DNA of 52,866 nucleotides from an uncultured Bacteroidia bacterium. Its GTDB lineage: Bacteria; Bacteroidota; Bacteroidia; Bacteroidales; UBA932. The position numbers and the translations under genes are program-made. This document shows, one piece after another, positions 18,420 to 25,391 of the stretch. The DNA lies in assembly GCA_902785575.1 (NCBI GenBank), contig CACZZF010000013.1, positions 1 to 52,866 on the forward strand, in the 5' to 3' direction. Each line of letters starts with the position of its first letter. Within the stretch, counting starts at the first letter, position 1. The notes under the pieces were generated by a model, which was not told the origin of the DNA, made no database searches, and saw only the letters and a program-made list of their open reading frames with translations.

Positions 18420-18427
18420 CAAAGATA
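18420..18427 (-). promoter_or_regulatory. Candidate -7 box of the dcw (mraZ) promoter
   Basis: The minus strand reads TATCTTTG, an exact match to the Bacteroidota -7 consensus TAnnTTTG, about 30 bases before the mraZ ATG. No clear TTTG is present 19-20 bases upstream. The region there is filled by GTGGAA repeats, which may supply activation or repression instead. Confidence 0.55.
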
Positions 18428-18436
18428 AGAATAATT

Positions 18437-18484
18437 TTCCACTTTATTCCACCAGCTTACATTTTTTTCCACAAATTTTTCCAC
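18437..18484 (-). promoter_or_regulatory. Candidate MraZ operator: GTGGAA direct repeats
   Basis: Four copies of GTGGAA lie on the minus strand (seen as TTCCAC at 18437, 18447, 18467 and 18479 on the plus strand). Spacings are 10, 20 and 12 bases, and a related GTGG overlaps the -7 box. MraZ in E. coli binds TGGGN direct repeats with a 10-base period upstream of mraZ, so three of these copies have the right phasing. Assignment is inferred from position and period. Confidence 0.55.
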
Positions 18485-18488
18485 CGAT

Positions 18489-18513
18489 GAAAAAAGCCCT
18501 CCCGAGGGAGAGC
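18489..18513 (-). terminator. Rho-independent terminator after the sialidase gene
   Basis: On the minus strand GCTCTCCC and GGGAGGGC form an 8-bp stem with one G-U pair and a very short loop, followed by six T. It lies about 40 bases past the sialidase stop and would insulate the mraZ promoter from read-through. Confidence 0.75.
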
Positions 18514-18554
18514 TTTAAAAGGAATTCCGGATGAATATTCTATCCGTCTGAAGA

Positions 18555-20123
18555 CTAGATGTCGGCGATTTTGACGATTTGATATACCAGATGGGATTGG
18601 CTGCCTTCGTAGAGTATTCCGACGGTCTCATCATCGATCATAGCCATGCAGGAATATCCCCAACCGCCTTCCTCGTCAAGGAGGAGTGATCGGTTCCAGG
18701 TCTTGCCCATGTCGTCACTCGCCTTGATTGTGAACATGTTCCGGGTCACTTTGGATTCCGGATTGGCGAACAGGAGGACATTTCCGGCCTTCAGTATACT
18801 GGCCTGGCAGACCGGCTCGATCAGAGTGTCGTTGGAGTCATGGGGAGTCCAGGTATTTCCGAGGTCGGAAGAGACGTAAACCTTCCTGGTCCGGTCCTCG
18901 CTGCCATGATTGCGCATATTCAGCATCAAGACTCCAGGGGCGATCTCGGCCACCTGGTCCTCGCAAACGTGGTTCACGGCCATATTGGAAACATGCCATG
19001 TGGCTCCGTGATCCTTGCTGTAAATGATTCCCGCTGAAGGGACCTTGTCTTTGTCCCATTCCTGGATTGGAACAACAAGAGTTCCGTCTGACATAGTGAT
19101 GCCGCAACCGGGTCCTTGGAATAGGGTTGAGCTTGCGGGGTCCTTCACCAACGGTGTGATGCTGACCGGCTTGGACCAGGTCTTGCCTTCGTCGGTGCTT
19201 TTGGCCATCACCAGCTGGGCGACATCTATCGGGTCAAAACCGGTCGTTGACGCGAATATCGAGGATTTGCCCTCGAGCCCGTGTGACCAGATGGCGAACA
19301 CGTAGATGTCACCTGTCACTTCATCGACTAGCACGCAGGGATCCCCGGTACCGTTCTGGTCCTTTGGCAAACCTCCGTATTCTCCCATGTCAAGAGCCAC
19401 TCCCATCTTGCTCCAGGTTCGTCCACCATCCTTGCTGGTCTGGAAACCTATGTCAATGTCAGCCTGGAGGTCATAATACGTGTTCCAACGGATGTCATAG
19501 ACAGCGATAAGATCGCCCGACTTCATTCTGGCCAGGCCAGGTATGCGGTAAGTGTCTACCCCGTCATCGCCATGGTTGCGGAAAGCCTGGGCGTAACGCC
19601 TTCCGGAAGAAGGGCCTTTCTCGTCGATGGAGACCGTGGTCCCGTCTAAAGTTATTGACTTCACGCCACAAGAGAATGTGCTGGCCAGATCCACCTTTTT
19701 GGAGGCGATATTAAGGCTGATATAGAAATGGTTATCCCCTTTGACCAGTGGCCTGTCGAAAGGAAGCTTTACAGTGCCTGATTTCGGTTTGACCTTGCTT
19801 TCGATGAAAGTTGACCGGGGGGCGTACCAATCCTCCTGGCCGGCTCCCCAATAATTGTAATGCGACTTCATCACATTCGACTTGGTCCTCGACATGACAG
19901 GGGATATCGTGCCGATGTAGACGAGGCGGATATCTTTGATAGCTTTGAGTGGAATGCCCTCCAAGGCGATTTCCACCTCACCAGAGGCCTGACGGGCGCT
20001 CTCGCTCGGAATCACAATCTCTGAGACCACATTATACTCACGGTCCACAATGACCGGAACCCTTGGATTGTACACTCCGACAGTCACCGCCGCCAGAAGT
20101 GTGGAAAGAATGTAACTTAACAT
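18555..20123 (-). CDS. Secreted exo-alpha-sialidase (GH33-type, BNR/Asp-box propeller)
   Basis: The enzyme is expected to release terminal sialic acids from host or dietary glycans outside the cytoplasm. The 522-residue protein has a probable Sec signal peptide (about 1-17) and an N-terminal beta-sandwich domain (about 20-165). A six-bladed sialidase domain follows. YRIPG at 192-196 holds the first Arg of the triad. Five Asp boxes of the form S-x-D-x-G-x-T-W start near 230, 309, 369, 418 and 469. Arg404 and Arg461 are candidate second and third triad residues, and Tyr490 the nucleophile. The gene is transcribed alone, divergent from a secreted peptidase gene. Substrate linkage is unknown. Confidence 0.92.
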   Translation of the reverse strand: MLSYILSTLLAAVTVGVYNPRVPVIVDREYNVVSEIVIPSESARQASGEVEIALEGIPLKAIKDIRLVYIGTISPVMSRTKSNVMKSHYNYWGAGQEDWYAPRSTFIESKVKPKSGTVKLPFDRPLVKGDNHFYISLNIASKKVDLASTFSCGVKSITLDGTTVSIDEKGPSSGRRYAQAFRNHGDDGVDTYRIPGLARMKSGDLIAVYDIRWNTYYDLQADIDIGFQTSKDGGRTWSKMGVALDMGEYGGLPKDQNGTGDPCVLVDEVTGDIYVFAIWSHGLEGKSSIFASTTGFDPIDVAQLVMAKSTDEGKTWSKPVSITPLVKDPASSTLFQGPGCGITMSDGTLVVPIQEWDKDKVPSAGIIYSKDHGATWHVSNMAVNHVCEDQVAEIAPGVLMLNMRNHGSEDRTRKVYVSSDLGNTWTPHDSNDTLIEPVCQASILKAGNVLLFANPESKVTRNMFTIKASDDMGKTWNRSLLLDEEGGWGYSCMAMIDDETVGILYEGSQSHLVYQIVKIADI

Positions 20124-20127
20124 GGCT

Positions 20128-20135
20128 TAAATATA
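20128..20135 (-). promoter_or_regulatory. Candidate -7 box, sialidase gene (very close to ATG)
   Basis: TATATTTA on the minus strand matches TAnnTTTG at seven of eight positions and ends only 4 bases before the sialidase ATG. If used, the mRNA would be nearly leaderless. No -33 box is evident, so this is tentative. Confidence 0.3.
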
Positions 20136-20156
20136 GTAAAAAATCTGGCGAATGCC

Positions 20157-20164
20157 TATCTTTA
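20157..20164 (+). promoter_or_regulatory. Candidate -7 box, DPP-IV-like gene
   Basis: TATCTTTA differs from TAnnTTTG only at the last base. It ends 6 bases before the ATG at 20171, again implying a nearly leaderless transcript. No -33 element is evident. Confidence 0.3.
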
Positions 20165-20170
20165 CATGTT

Positions 20171-22270
20171 ATGAATACAACTATCCCCAGATTGTACAAG
20201 GTCATTCGCCCGTTGATGGCTGGAATGGCTTTCCTGTTCTCGGCACTCCTTCCCGCACAGACTTTTGAGAAGGGTTTTGACGAATTGTATGAGAAAAAGG
20301 CTGGTTTCCTGTCCGAGGCCGGAAAGACAGTCTATAATGGGGTCGTCCAACCGGTATGGAAAGGCTCGGATTCCTTTTTGTTCAGCACTTCGACTCCTGA
20401 CAGCGTGAAGGTCTTCGAGGTTGATCTCCAAAATAAGACCATCAAGGAAGCGACTCAGTCTGAGCTTGATGAGCTTCGTAAAAACCTTCGTGGAGGTTAT
20501 TATGACCCTTCCGATGAGAGCATGTACGCAAGGGGTGAGAAAAGGCCTGTGAAATCACCTGACGGGAAGCTTGAGGCCGTATTCCGGGATAATAATATCT
20601 GGATTCGGGAAGCGGGTTCCAAAGAATCCGGCCGGCAGATCAGTTTCGACGGGACGGACCAGGACAAATATGACAGAGTGCTCTGGTCTCCTGATTCCAA
20701 GAAACTGGCGGCATTCAGGAAGGAGGTCATAAAGGAGAGGCGGATTCTTCTGAGGAATTCACGTCCCGCCGACCAGGTCCAGCCGGAATACAAGTGGCTG
20801 GATTACGCCAAGCCAGGTGACGCTCTTCCTCAGGTGACCCCCGCTTTGTTTGACGTGGAGTCAATGACTGGAATTCCTCTTGAGACCGGCAAATGGCTGA
20901 ACCAGTATTTCTTGACTATGGGCCGCTGGTCACCCGATTCGGAATTCTTCACTTTTGAATATAACCAACGAGGCCACCAGTTATACCAGTTGGTGGCTAT
21001 TGAAGGCTCGACAGGTAAGAGCCGCGTTATCGCGGAGGAAAAATCGGAGACCTTCGTGTACTATTACGATCTGTACCGTTATTATTTCAAGGATGGAAAC
21101 CATATCCTCTGGATTTCCGAAAGGGACGACTGGCGTCACCTCTACATGATTGACACCAGGAACGGATCCACCAGGCAGCTCACCAAAGGGGAGTGGAATG
21201 TAAGGGAAATACACAAAGTGGACGAGGATGGAGGATATGTCCTTATGAATGTCAACGGCCTCCATGCGGCTGAAGGGGAAGACCCATATAATAAGCATCT
21301 GGCTCGTCTTGATCTTTCCACCGGACGGATTACGGACCTGACTCCCGAGAACGCGAACCATACCGTCAGCTTCAACAAGGATTACTCTTCCTTTGTGGAT
21401 AACTATTCCCGGCCTGACAGTCCTAATGTGTGTGTGGCTCGCTCAGTGTCAGATGGTTCCGTGATAATGGAGATCCAGAGACAGGATATTTCAGGCATCC
21501 TCGCGAAAGGATACACAATGCCTGTCGTTTTCAAGGCTAAGGGCAGGGATGGGGTTACCGACATCTGGGGTACGATCTATCTCCCGTACAAATTTGATAA
21601 GAAGAAAAAGTATCCTGTCATCGAATATATCTATGCGGGTCCTCATGACTCCCACGTAGTCAAGGACTTCCGTCCAGAGATGCGCTTTTCTAAACTCCTA
21701 GAGCTGGGTTATGCTGTCGTCAGCATAGACGGAATGGGGACTGACAACCGTTCGAAATCGTTCCAGGATGTCTGCTGGAGGAATATCAAGGATGCGGGCT
21801 TCCCGGACAGGATTCTCTGGATAAAGGCCGCTGCCGCAAAGTACAAGTTCCTGGACATCAGCGAGGTTGGGATATACGGGTATTCGGCTGGCGGACAGAA
21901 TACCCTCTCCGCTCTGCTCTTTTACCCGGAGTTCTATAAAGTGGGCGTCGCTCTTTGCGGCTGCCACGACAACAGGATGGACAAGATGTGGTGGAACGAG
22001 CAGTGGATGGGTTATCCTATTGGCCCGTGGTACAGCGAGAACTCCAATGTGGACAACGCTTGGAGGCTGGAAGGGAAACTCTTGCTGATCAATGGGGAGA
22101 TGGATGACAATGTTGATCCGGCTTCGACTCTTCAGGTTGTGGCTGAGCTGGTTAAGAACGGGAAATACTTCGAGCAAATGTTCCTCCCGGGCCATTCTCA
22201 TAACCTCGGTTCGGATTACATCAACAAGCGTGTATTCGAGTTTTTTTGGAAGAACATCCCTCGGAAATGA
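20171..22270 (+). CDS. Secreted S9 family prolyl peptidase, DPP-IV-like
   Basis: This is a serine peptidase of family S9B, expected to remove dipeptides (often X-Pro or X-Ala) from peptide N-termini in the periplasm or at the surface. The frame is open from 20063, but ATG at 20171 starts a signal peptide (to about residue 31, SALLPAQ). That yields 699 residues, close to other bacterial DPP-IV enzymes. An eight-bladed propeller covers about 60-450. The alpha/beta hydrolase domain has GYSAGG with the nucleophile Ser572. Asp in NGEMDDNVDP and His in PGHSHN complete the triad. The sialidase gene is divergent, which suggests joint use of glycoproteins. The GT2 gene follows after 26 bases. Confidence 0.93.
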   Translation: MNTTIPRLYKVIRPLMAGMAFLFSALLPAQTFEKGFDELYEKKAGFLSEAGKTVYNGVVQPVWKGSDSFLFSTSTPDSVKVFEVDLQNKTIKEATQSELDELRKNLRGGYYDPSDESMYARGEKRPVKSPDGKLEAVFRDNNIWIREAGSKESGRQISFDGTDQDKYDRVLWSPDSKKLAAFRKEVIKERRILLRNSRPADQVQPEYKWLDYAKPGDALPQVTPALFDVESMTGIPLETGKWLNQYFLTMGRWSPDSEFFTFEYNQRGHQLYQLVAIEGSTGKSRVIAEEKSETFVYYYDLYRYYFKDGNHILWISERDDWRHLYMIDTRNGSTRQLTKGEWNVREIHKVDEDGGYVLMNVNGLHAAEGEDPYNKHLARLDLSTGRITDLTPENANHTVSFNKDYSSFVDNYSRPDSPNVCVARSVSDGSVIMEIQRQDISGILAKGYTMPVVFKAKGRDGVTDIWGTIYLPYKFDKKKKYPVIEYIYAGPHDSHVVKDFRPEMRFSKLLELGYAVVSIDGMGTDNRSKSFQDVCWRNIKDAGFPDRILWIKAAAAKYKFLDISEVGIYGYSAGGQNTLSALLFYPEFYKVGVALCGCHDNRMDKMWWNEQWMGYPIGPWYSENSNVDNAWRLEGKLLLINGEMDDNVDPASTLQVVAELVKNGKYFEQMFLPGHSHNLGSDYINKRVFEFFWKNIPRK

Positions 22271-22296
22271 TTAAATTCGCGAAGTTTTGACCCAGG

Positions 22297-23031
22297 ATGA
22301 ATAAGACAGCGGACTACGAGCTTACGATTATCGTTCCCGTATTCAATGAGGAAGATAACCTCCATAGGCTGGAGGAGCGTCTGTCCGCCTTTCTGCCGGG
22401 AAGTTCCAGGAAGGCCTGCGTCTTGTTTGTGGACGATGGATCCAAGGATGGGAGTCTTTCTGGAATAAAGGACATCTGTTCGAGGCATCAAGACTTCTTT
22501 TATATCTCGTTTGAGAAAAACGCCGGTCTCTCTGCCGCCCTGAAGGCTGGTTTTGATTATGCTGAGTCAGGGCTGGTAGGGTATATTGACGCTGATCTCC
22601 AGACGGAACCTGAGGATTTCAATCTTTTACTTCAGGCTATTGACGGATATTCGATGGTTATTGGGATACGGACTGGAAGAAAAGACTCATGGTTCAAGAA
22701 AGCCCAGTCAAAGATAGCCAATGGTTTCCGTAGGATGATGACTCATGACGGGGCTGTTGACACCGGTTGCCCGCTGAAGGTGATTCATACTGATGTCGCT
22801 AAGAGGATTCCGATGTTCAAGGGAATGCACAGATTCCTGCCGGCTCTGGTGCTCCTTCAAGAGGGAACATCTTATAAACAAGTCTCAGTCAGGCACTTCC
22901 CTCGAGTGGCCGGCAAGTCAAAATACCATCTATGGAACAGGCTCTGGGGACCTTTGGCTGATTGTTTTGTTTACCGTTGGATGAAACGCCGGTATCTGAA
23001 TTTCAGGGTCGCGGAAAGTAATATTGATTGA
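22297..23031 (+). CDS. Family 2 glycosyltransferase, polyprenyl-phosphate sugar transferase type
   Basis: The 244-residue protein belongs to the GT2 group that includes dolichyl-phosphate mannosyltransferase and ArnC. These move a sugar from a nucleotide donor to a polyprenyl phosphate on the inner membrane face. It opens LTIIVPVFNEEDNL (9-22). FVDDGSKDGS holds the metal-binding region, GYIDADLQTEPEDF is the DxD motif, and DTGCPLKVI is a conserved acceptor-side segment. There is no transmembrane pair at the C-terminus, so it is a soluble or peripheral form. It is followed by a LAB_N protein and an ArnT-like transferase. In that set the GT2 would make the lipid-linked sugar donor. The sugar is unknown. 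Confidence 0.9.
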   Translation: MNKTADYELTIIVPVFNEEDNLHRLEERLSAFLPGSSRKACVLFVDDGSKDGSLSGIKDICSRHQDFFYISFEKNAGLSAALKAGFDYAESGLVGYIDADLQTEPEDFNLLLQAIDGYSMVIGIRTGRKDSWFKKAQSKIANGFRRMMTHDGAVDTGCPLKVIHTDVAKRIPMFKGMHRFLPALVLLQEGTSYKQVSVRHFPRVAGKSKYHLWNRLWGPLADCFVYRWMKRRYLNFRVAESNID

Positions 23032-23034
23032 CGG

Positions 23035-23688
23035 ATGCACGGGATCGCACATTGGATAGTCTACTTGATCGGCTTTGCCGCACAGTTCTTCTTCGCAGGA
23101 AGGACCGCGTTCCAATGGCTTTATTCCGAGCGTAAGCATACGGTGACTTCTCCCGCCGCATATTGGGGACTCAGTGTGGCCGGAGCCTTCCTGATGTTCA
23201 TTTATGGAGTCTTGAGGGATGATTTCCCGATAGTTCTCGGACAGCTCATTTCCTATTTCGTATACCTATGGAATCTGGATGCGAAAGGTATGTGGAAGCA
23301 GCTCGGGAATGTGGTCAGGGCGGTTTTGATCCTGACTCCGGTTATCGCGGTTGTCCTCTTACTCCACGACGCCGGCAGAGTCTTTGACAACATGTTCAGA
23401 AATGAGAATATACCTCTAGGGTTTGTTATCTTCGGCTCCGCGGGACAGGTGATATTCACATTGCGGTTTATCTACCAATGGTTCTACTCCCATCGCCGTC
23501 AAAAGAGCATTCTTCCGGCAGGCTTCTGGATCATCAGCCTGATCGGTTCCGGAGTTATATTGTCTTACGGTATATTCAGAAAAGACCCTGTGCTTATTCT
23601 TGGCCAGACTTTCGGGTTTGTGGCTTATGTGAGGAACCTTATGATAGGTTTCAAAAAGAAGGATGAATATGAGCAAGCCGTTGTTTGA
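23035..23688 (+). CDS. Integral membrane protein with two LAB_N (lipid-A-disaccharide synthase N-terminal-like) domains
   Basis: The 217-residue protein consists of two homologous halves. The first is about residues 3-80 (IGFAAQFFFAGRTAFQWLYSER). The second is about 120-205 (FGSAGQVIFTLRFIYQWFYSHR). Both share an F-R-x-x-[FY]-Q-W-x-Y-S core and the later GxxxxxY-G-x-[FL]-R-x-D-P/F segment. This is the LAB_N domain found at the N-terminus of some LpxB proteins and as small membrane proteins beside GT2 and ArnT-type genes. About six transmembrane helices are expected. It starts 3 bases after the GT2 stop and overlaps the next gene. A role in lipid-linked sugar handling or flipping is inferred from context, not shown. 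Confidence 0.85.
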   Translation: MHGIAHWIVYLIGFAAQFFFAGRTAFQWLYSERKHTVTSPAAYWGLSVAGAFLMFIYGVLRDDFPIVLGQLISYFVYLWNLDAKGMWKQLGNVVRAVLILTPVIAVVLLLHDAGRVFDNMFRNENIPLGFVIFGSAGQVIFTLRFIYQWFYSHRRQKSILPAGFWIISLIGSGVILSYGIFRKDPVLILGQTFGFVAYVRNLMIGFKKKDEYEQAVV

Positions 23689-25387
23689 CAACATACTGAC
23701 CCGGAATCCACTGGTTGTCACCTTCGTTTTCATCACCTTGTGCCTTCTTCCGGTGATGATAATGAGGGATTTCTCGCCAGACAACGAGCTGAGGTACCTC
23801 CAGATAGCTGATGAGGCTATAGAGAACGGCAATGTGTTCGCCTTCACTCTTGACGGGGAGAACTATGCTGACAAGCCGCCGCTTTATCTTTGGATAGTGA
23901 TGTTGTGCAAGCTCCTCCTGGGTAAGCACTCAATGCTTCTTTTATCTCTGTTCTCGCTGATTCCCGCGTTCGTGATCATAGCTGTGATGGATCGCTGGTC
24001 CGCTCTCGAGAAGGTGACGGACAGGATAGCTGTGGCGTTCATGATGATGACCAGCGGCTTTTTCCTCGGTCTTTCTTTCTTCCTACGTATGGACATGCTG
24101 ATGACAATGTTCATCGTGTTGGCGTTGAGGTCTTTCTGGCTGATGTACACCGGTTCGGGAAACCTGCGGAAGCAGTCTATCCTACTGCCTGTGTGGATAT
24201 TCCTGGCCTTGTTCACCAAGGGACCTGTCGGGATACTGATGCCTGTTTTGGCGATTGTTTGTTTCCTGCTGGTCAAACGTCAAGGTAGGGAAATCGGGAA
24301 TTATCTAGGTTGGAAAACCTTGGGGATATTAGCCGGGCTATGCGTCCTGTGGTTCGCCGGCGTCTATCTCGATGGTGGCAAGGATTATCTTGAGAACCTG
24401 CTTATCCATCAGACAGTCGGTCGCGCGGTGAATTCATTCTACCACAAGGCCCCCTTCTGGTACTATTTTGCTGCCATCTGGTATATAGCCGTCCCATACA
24501 CTTTCCTCCTGATTGGCGCCATTGTCTTCTCTCTCTGTCATCCTGAGCGAAGCGAAGGATCTATGCGAAGCGAAGGATCTATGCGAAGCGAAGGATCCGG
24601 AAGTCCTTCTGACAAAGAGCGTTTCTTCCTGGTCACGATCATCTCGACGTTTGTGACTCTGTCCCTTTTCAGCTCCAAACTGGCCATCTACCTTATCCCG
24701 GTGATGCCATTCATGGTTCTCCTTTTCGTGGAGGTCCTTCGCCGCACTGGTTGGAAGAAGTGGATGTCATGGGCGTTGGCCGTGCCTGTCGGTTTTATCG
24801 CCATTTTGGCTATCGCGATTTTCATCGGCCTGTGCTTCAGGAATTCCTTCCCCTCTTTGGCTGAGTTTATAGAGCCTTATTCATTCTTGGATTCCTGGAC
24901 TTTGAAACTTGCCTTGTTGCTGATCCTTTCGGGAATGGTGTTTTCCTTGTACTACCTATTGTCCAAAAAGAATCCAAGTGTCGCTTTGATGTTTGTGGGA
25001 GCCTCGATGCTTCTGGCCGGGTACACTGCCTCTTCAGCCATTCCGAAGGCCAATGATTGGATCGGTTACGGTAATCTATGCGAAACCATCCCGTCCGATG
25101 CCGAGGTGGCGACTGTCCGGATCCGGAGACCACTTCCGATGAAAGTTTATCTTGGGAGGGAAGTAACTGATTACCAGAAAGATTTTAAAGCGTTTAAAGA
25201 GTCTGAGATTGATGGTCGCAAGGTATCGGACGGTCCTCTTGTCCTATTGACCAGGACCGGGAAGATTGGTTCCGACGAGGATCTTGCCAAATTCGTTGAG
25301 AATAACAACCATTGGTTTGTCGGCCCGTATTGCGCCATTTCATATATTCCTGAAGATAATAATCCCCAACAATTAAACGAACTATAG
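23669..25387 (+). CDS. ArnT-like (GT83/PMT-type) membrane glycosyltransferase, with in-frame repeat insertion
   Basis: This polytopic transferase is related to ArnT, which moves 4-amino-arabinose from undecaprenyl phosphate to lipid A in the periplasm. The protein (572 residues from ATG 23669; ATG 23663 gives two more) has the first periplasmic loop with DNELRYLQIADEAIENGN and YADKPPLYLW, the GT-C acidic region and conserved KPP motif. About eleven hydrophobic helices follow. Residues about 290-313 (CHPERSEGS, then two RSEGSM-like units) come from a repeat at 24536-24600 that falls in a loop between helices. Its start overlaps the LAB_N gene. Acceptor and sugar are unknown, and lipid A or another envelope glycolipid is likely. 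Confidence 0.87.
   Translation: MSKPLFDNILTRNPLVVTFVFITLCLLPVMIMRDFSPDNELRYLQIADEAIENGNVFAFTLDGENYADKPPLYLWIVMLCKLLLGKHSMLLLSLFSLIPAFVIIAVMDRWSALEKVTDRIAVAFMMMTSGFFLGLSFFLRMDMLMTMFIVLALRSFWLMYTGSGNLRKQSILLPVWIFLALFTKGPVGILMPVLAIVCFLLVKRQGREIGNYLGWKTLGILAGLCVLWFAGVYLDGGKDYLENLLIHQTVGRAVNSFYHKAPFWYYFAAIWYIAVPYTFLLIGAIVFSLCHPERSEGSMRSEGSMRSEGSGSPSDKERFFLVTIISTFVTLSLFSSKLAIYLIPVMPFMVLLFVEVLRRTGWKKWMSWALAVPVGFIAILAIAIFIGLCFRNSFPSLAEFIEPYSFLDSWTLKLALLLILSGMVFSLYYLLSKKNPSVALMFVGASMLLAGYTASSAIPKANDWIGYGNLCETIPSDAEVATVRIRRPLPMKVYLGREVTDYQKDFKAFKESEIDGRKVSDGPLVLLTRTGKIGSDEDLAKFVENNNHWFVGPYCAISYIPEDNNPQQLNEL
24536..24600 (+). repeat. REP-like insertion with 18-bp tandem triplication inside the ArnT-like gene
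   Basis: The segment begins TGTCATCCTGA, followed by the 18-bp unit GCGAAGCGAAGGATCTAT at 24547, 24565 and 24583 (the third ends CCGG). The first 29 bases are the same single REP unit as in murE and lplA. The tandem copies keep the frame, as 18 is a multiple of 3. It encodes CHPERSEGS plus two more short copies. Confidence 0.85.
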
Positions 25388-25391
25388 AGTT

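Noticed and set aside
24547..24600. Three 18-bp direct repeats as a CRISPR-like array
   Set aside because: Units are contiguous with no spacers and lie inside a coding gene as a repeat expansion.
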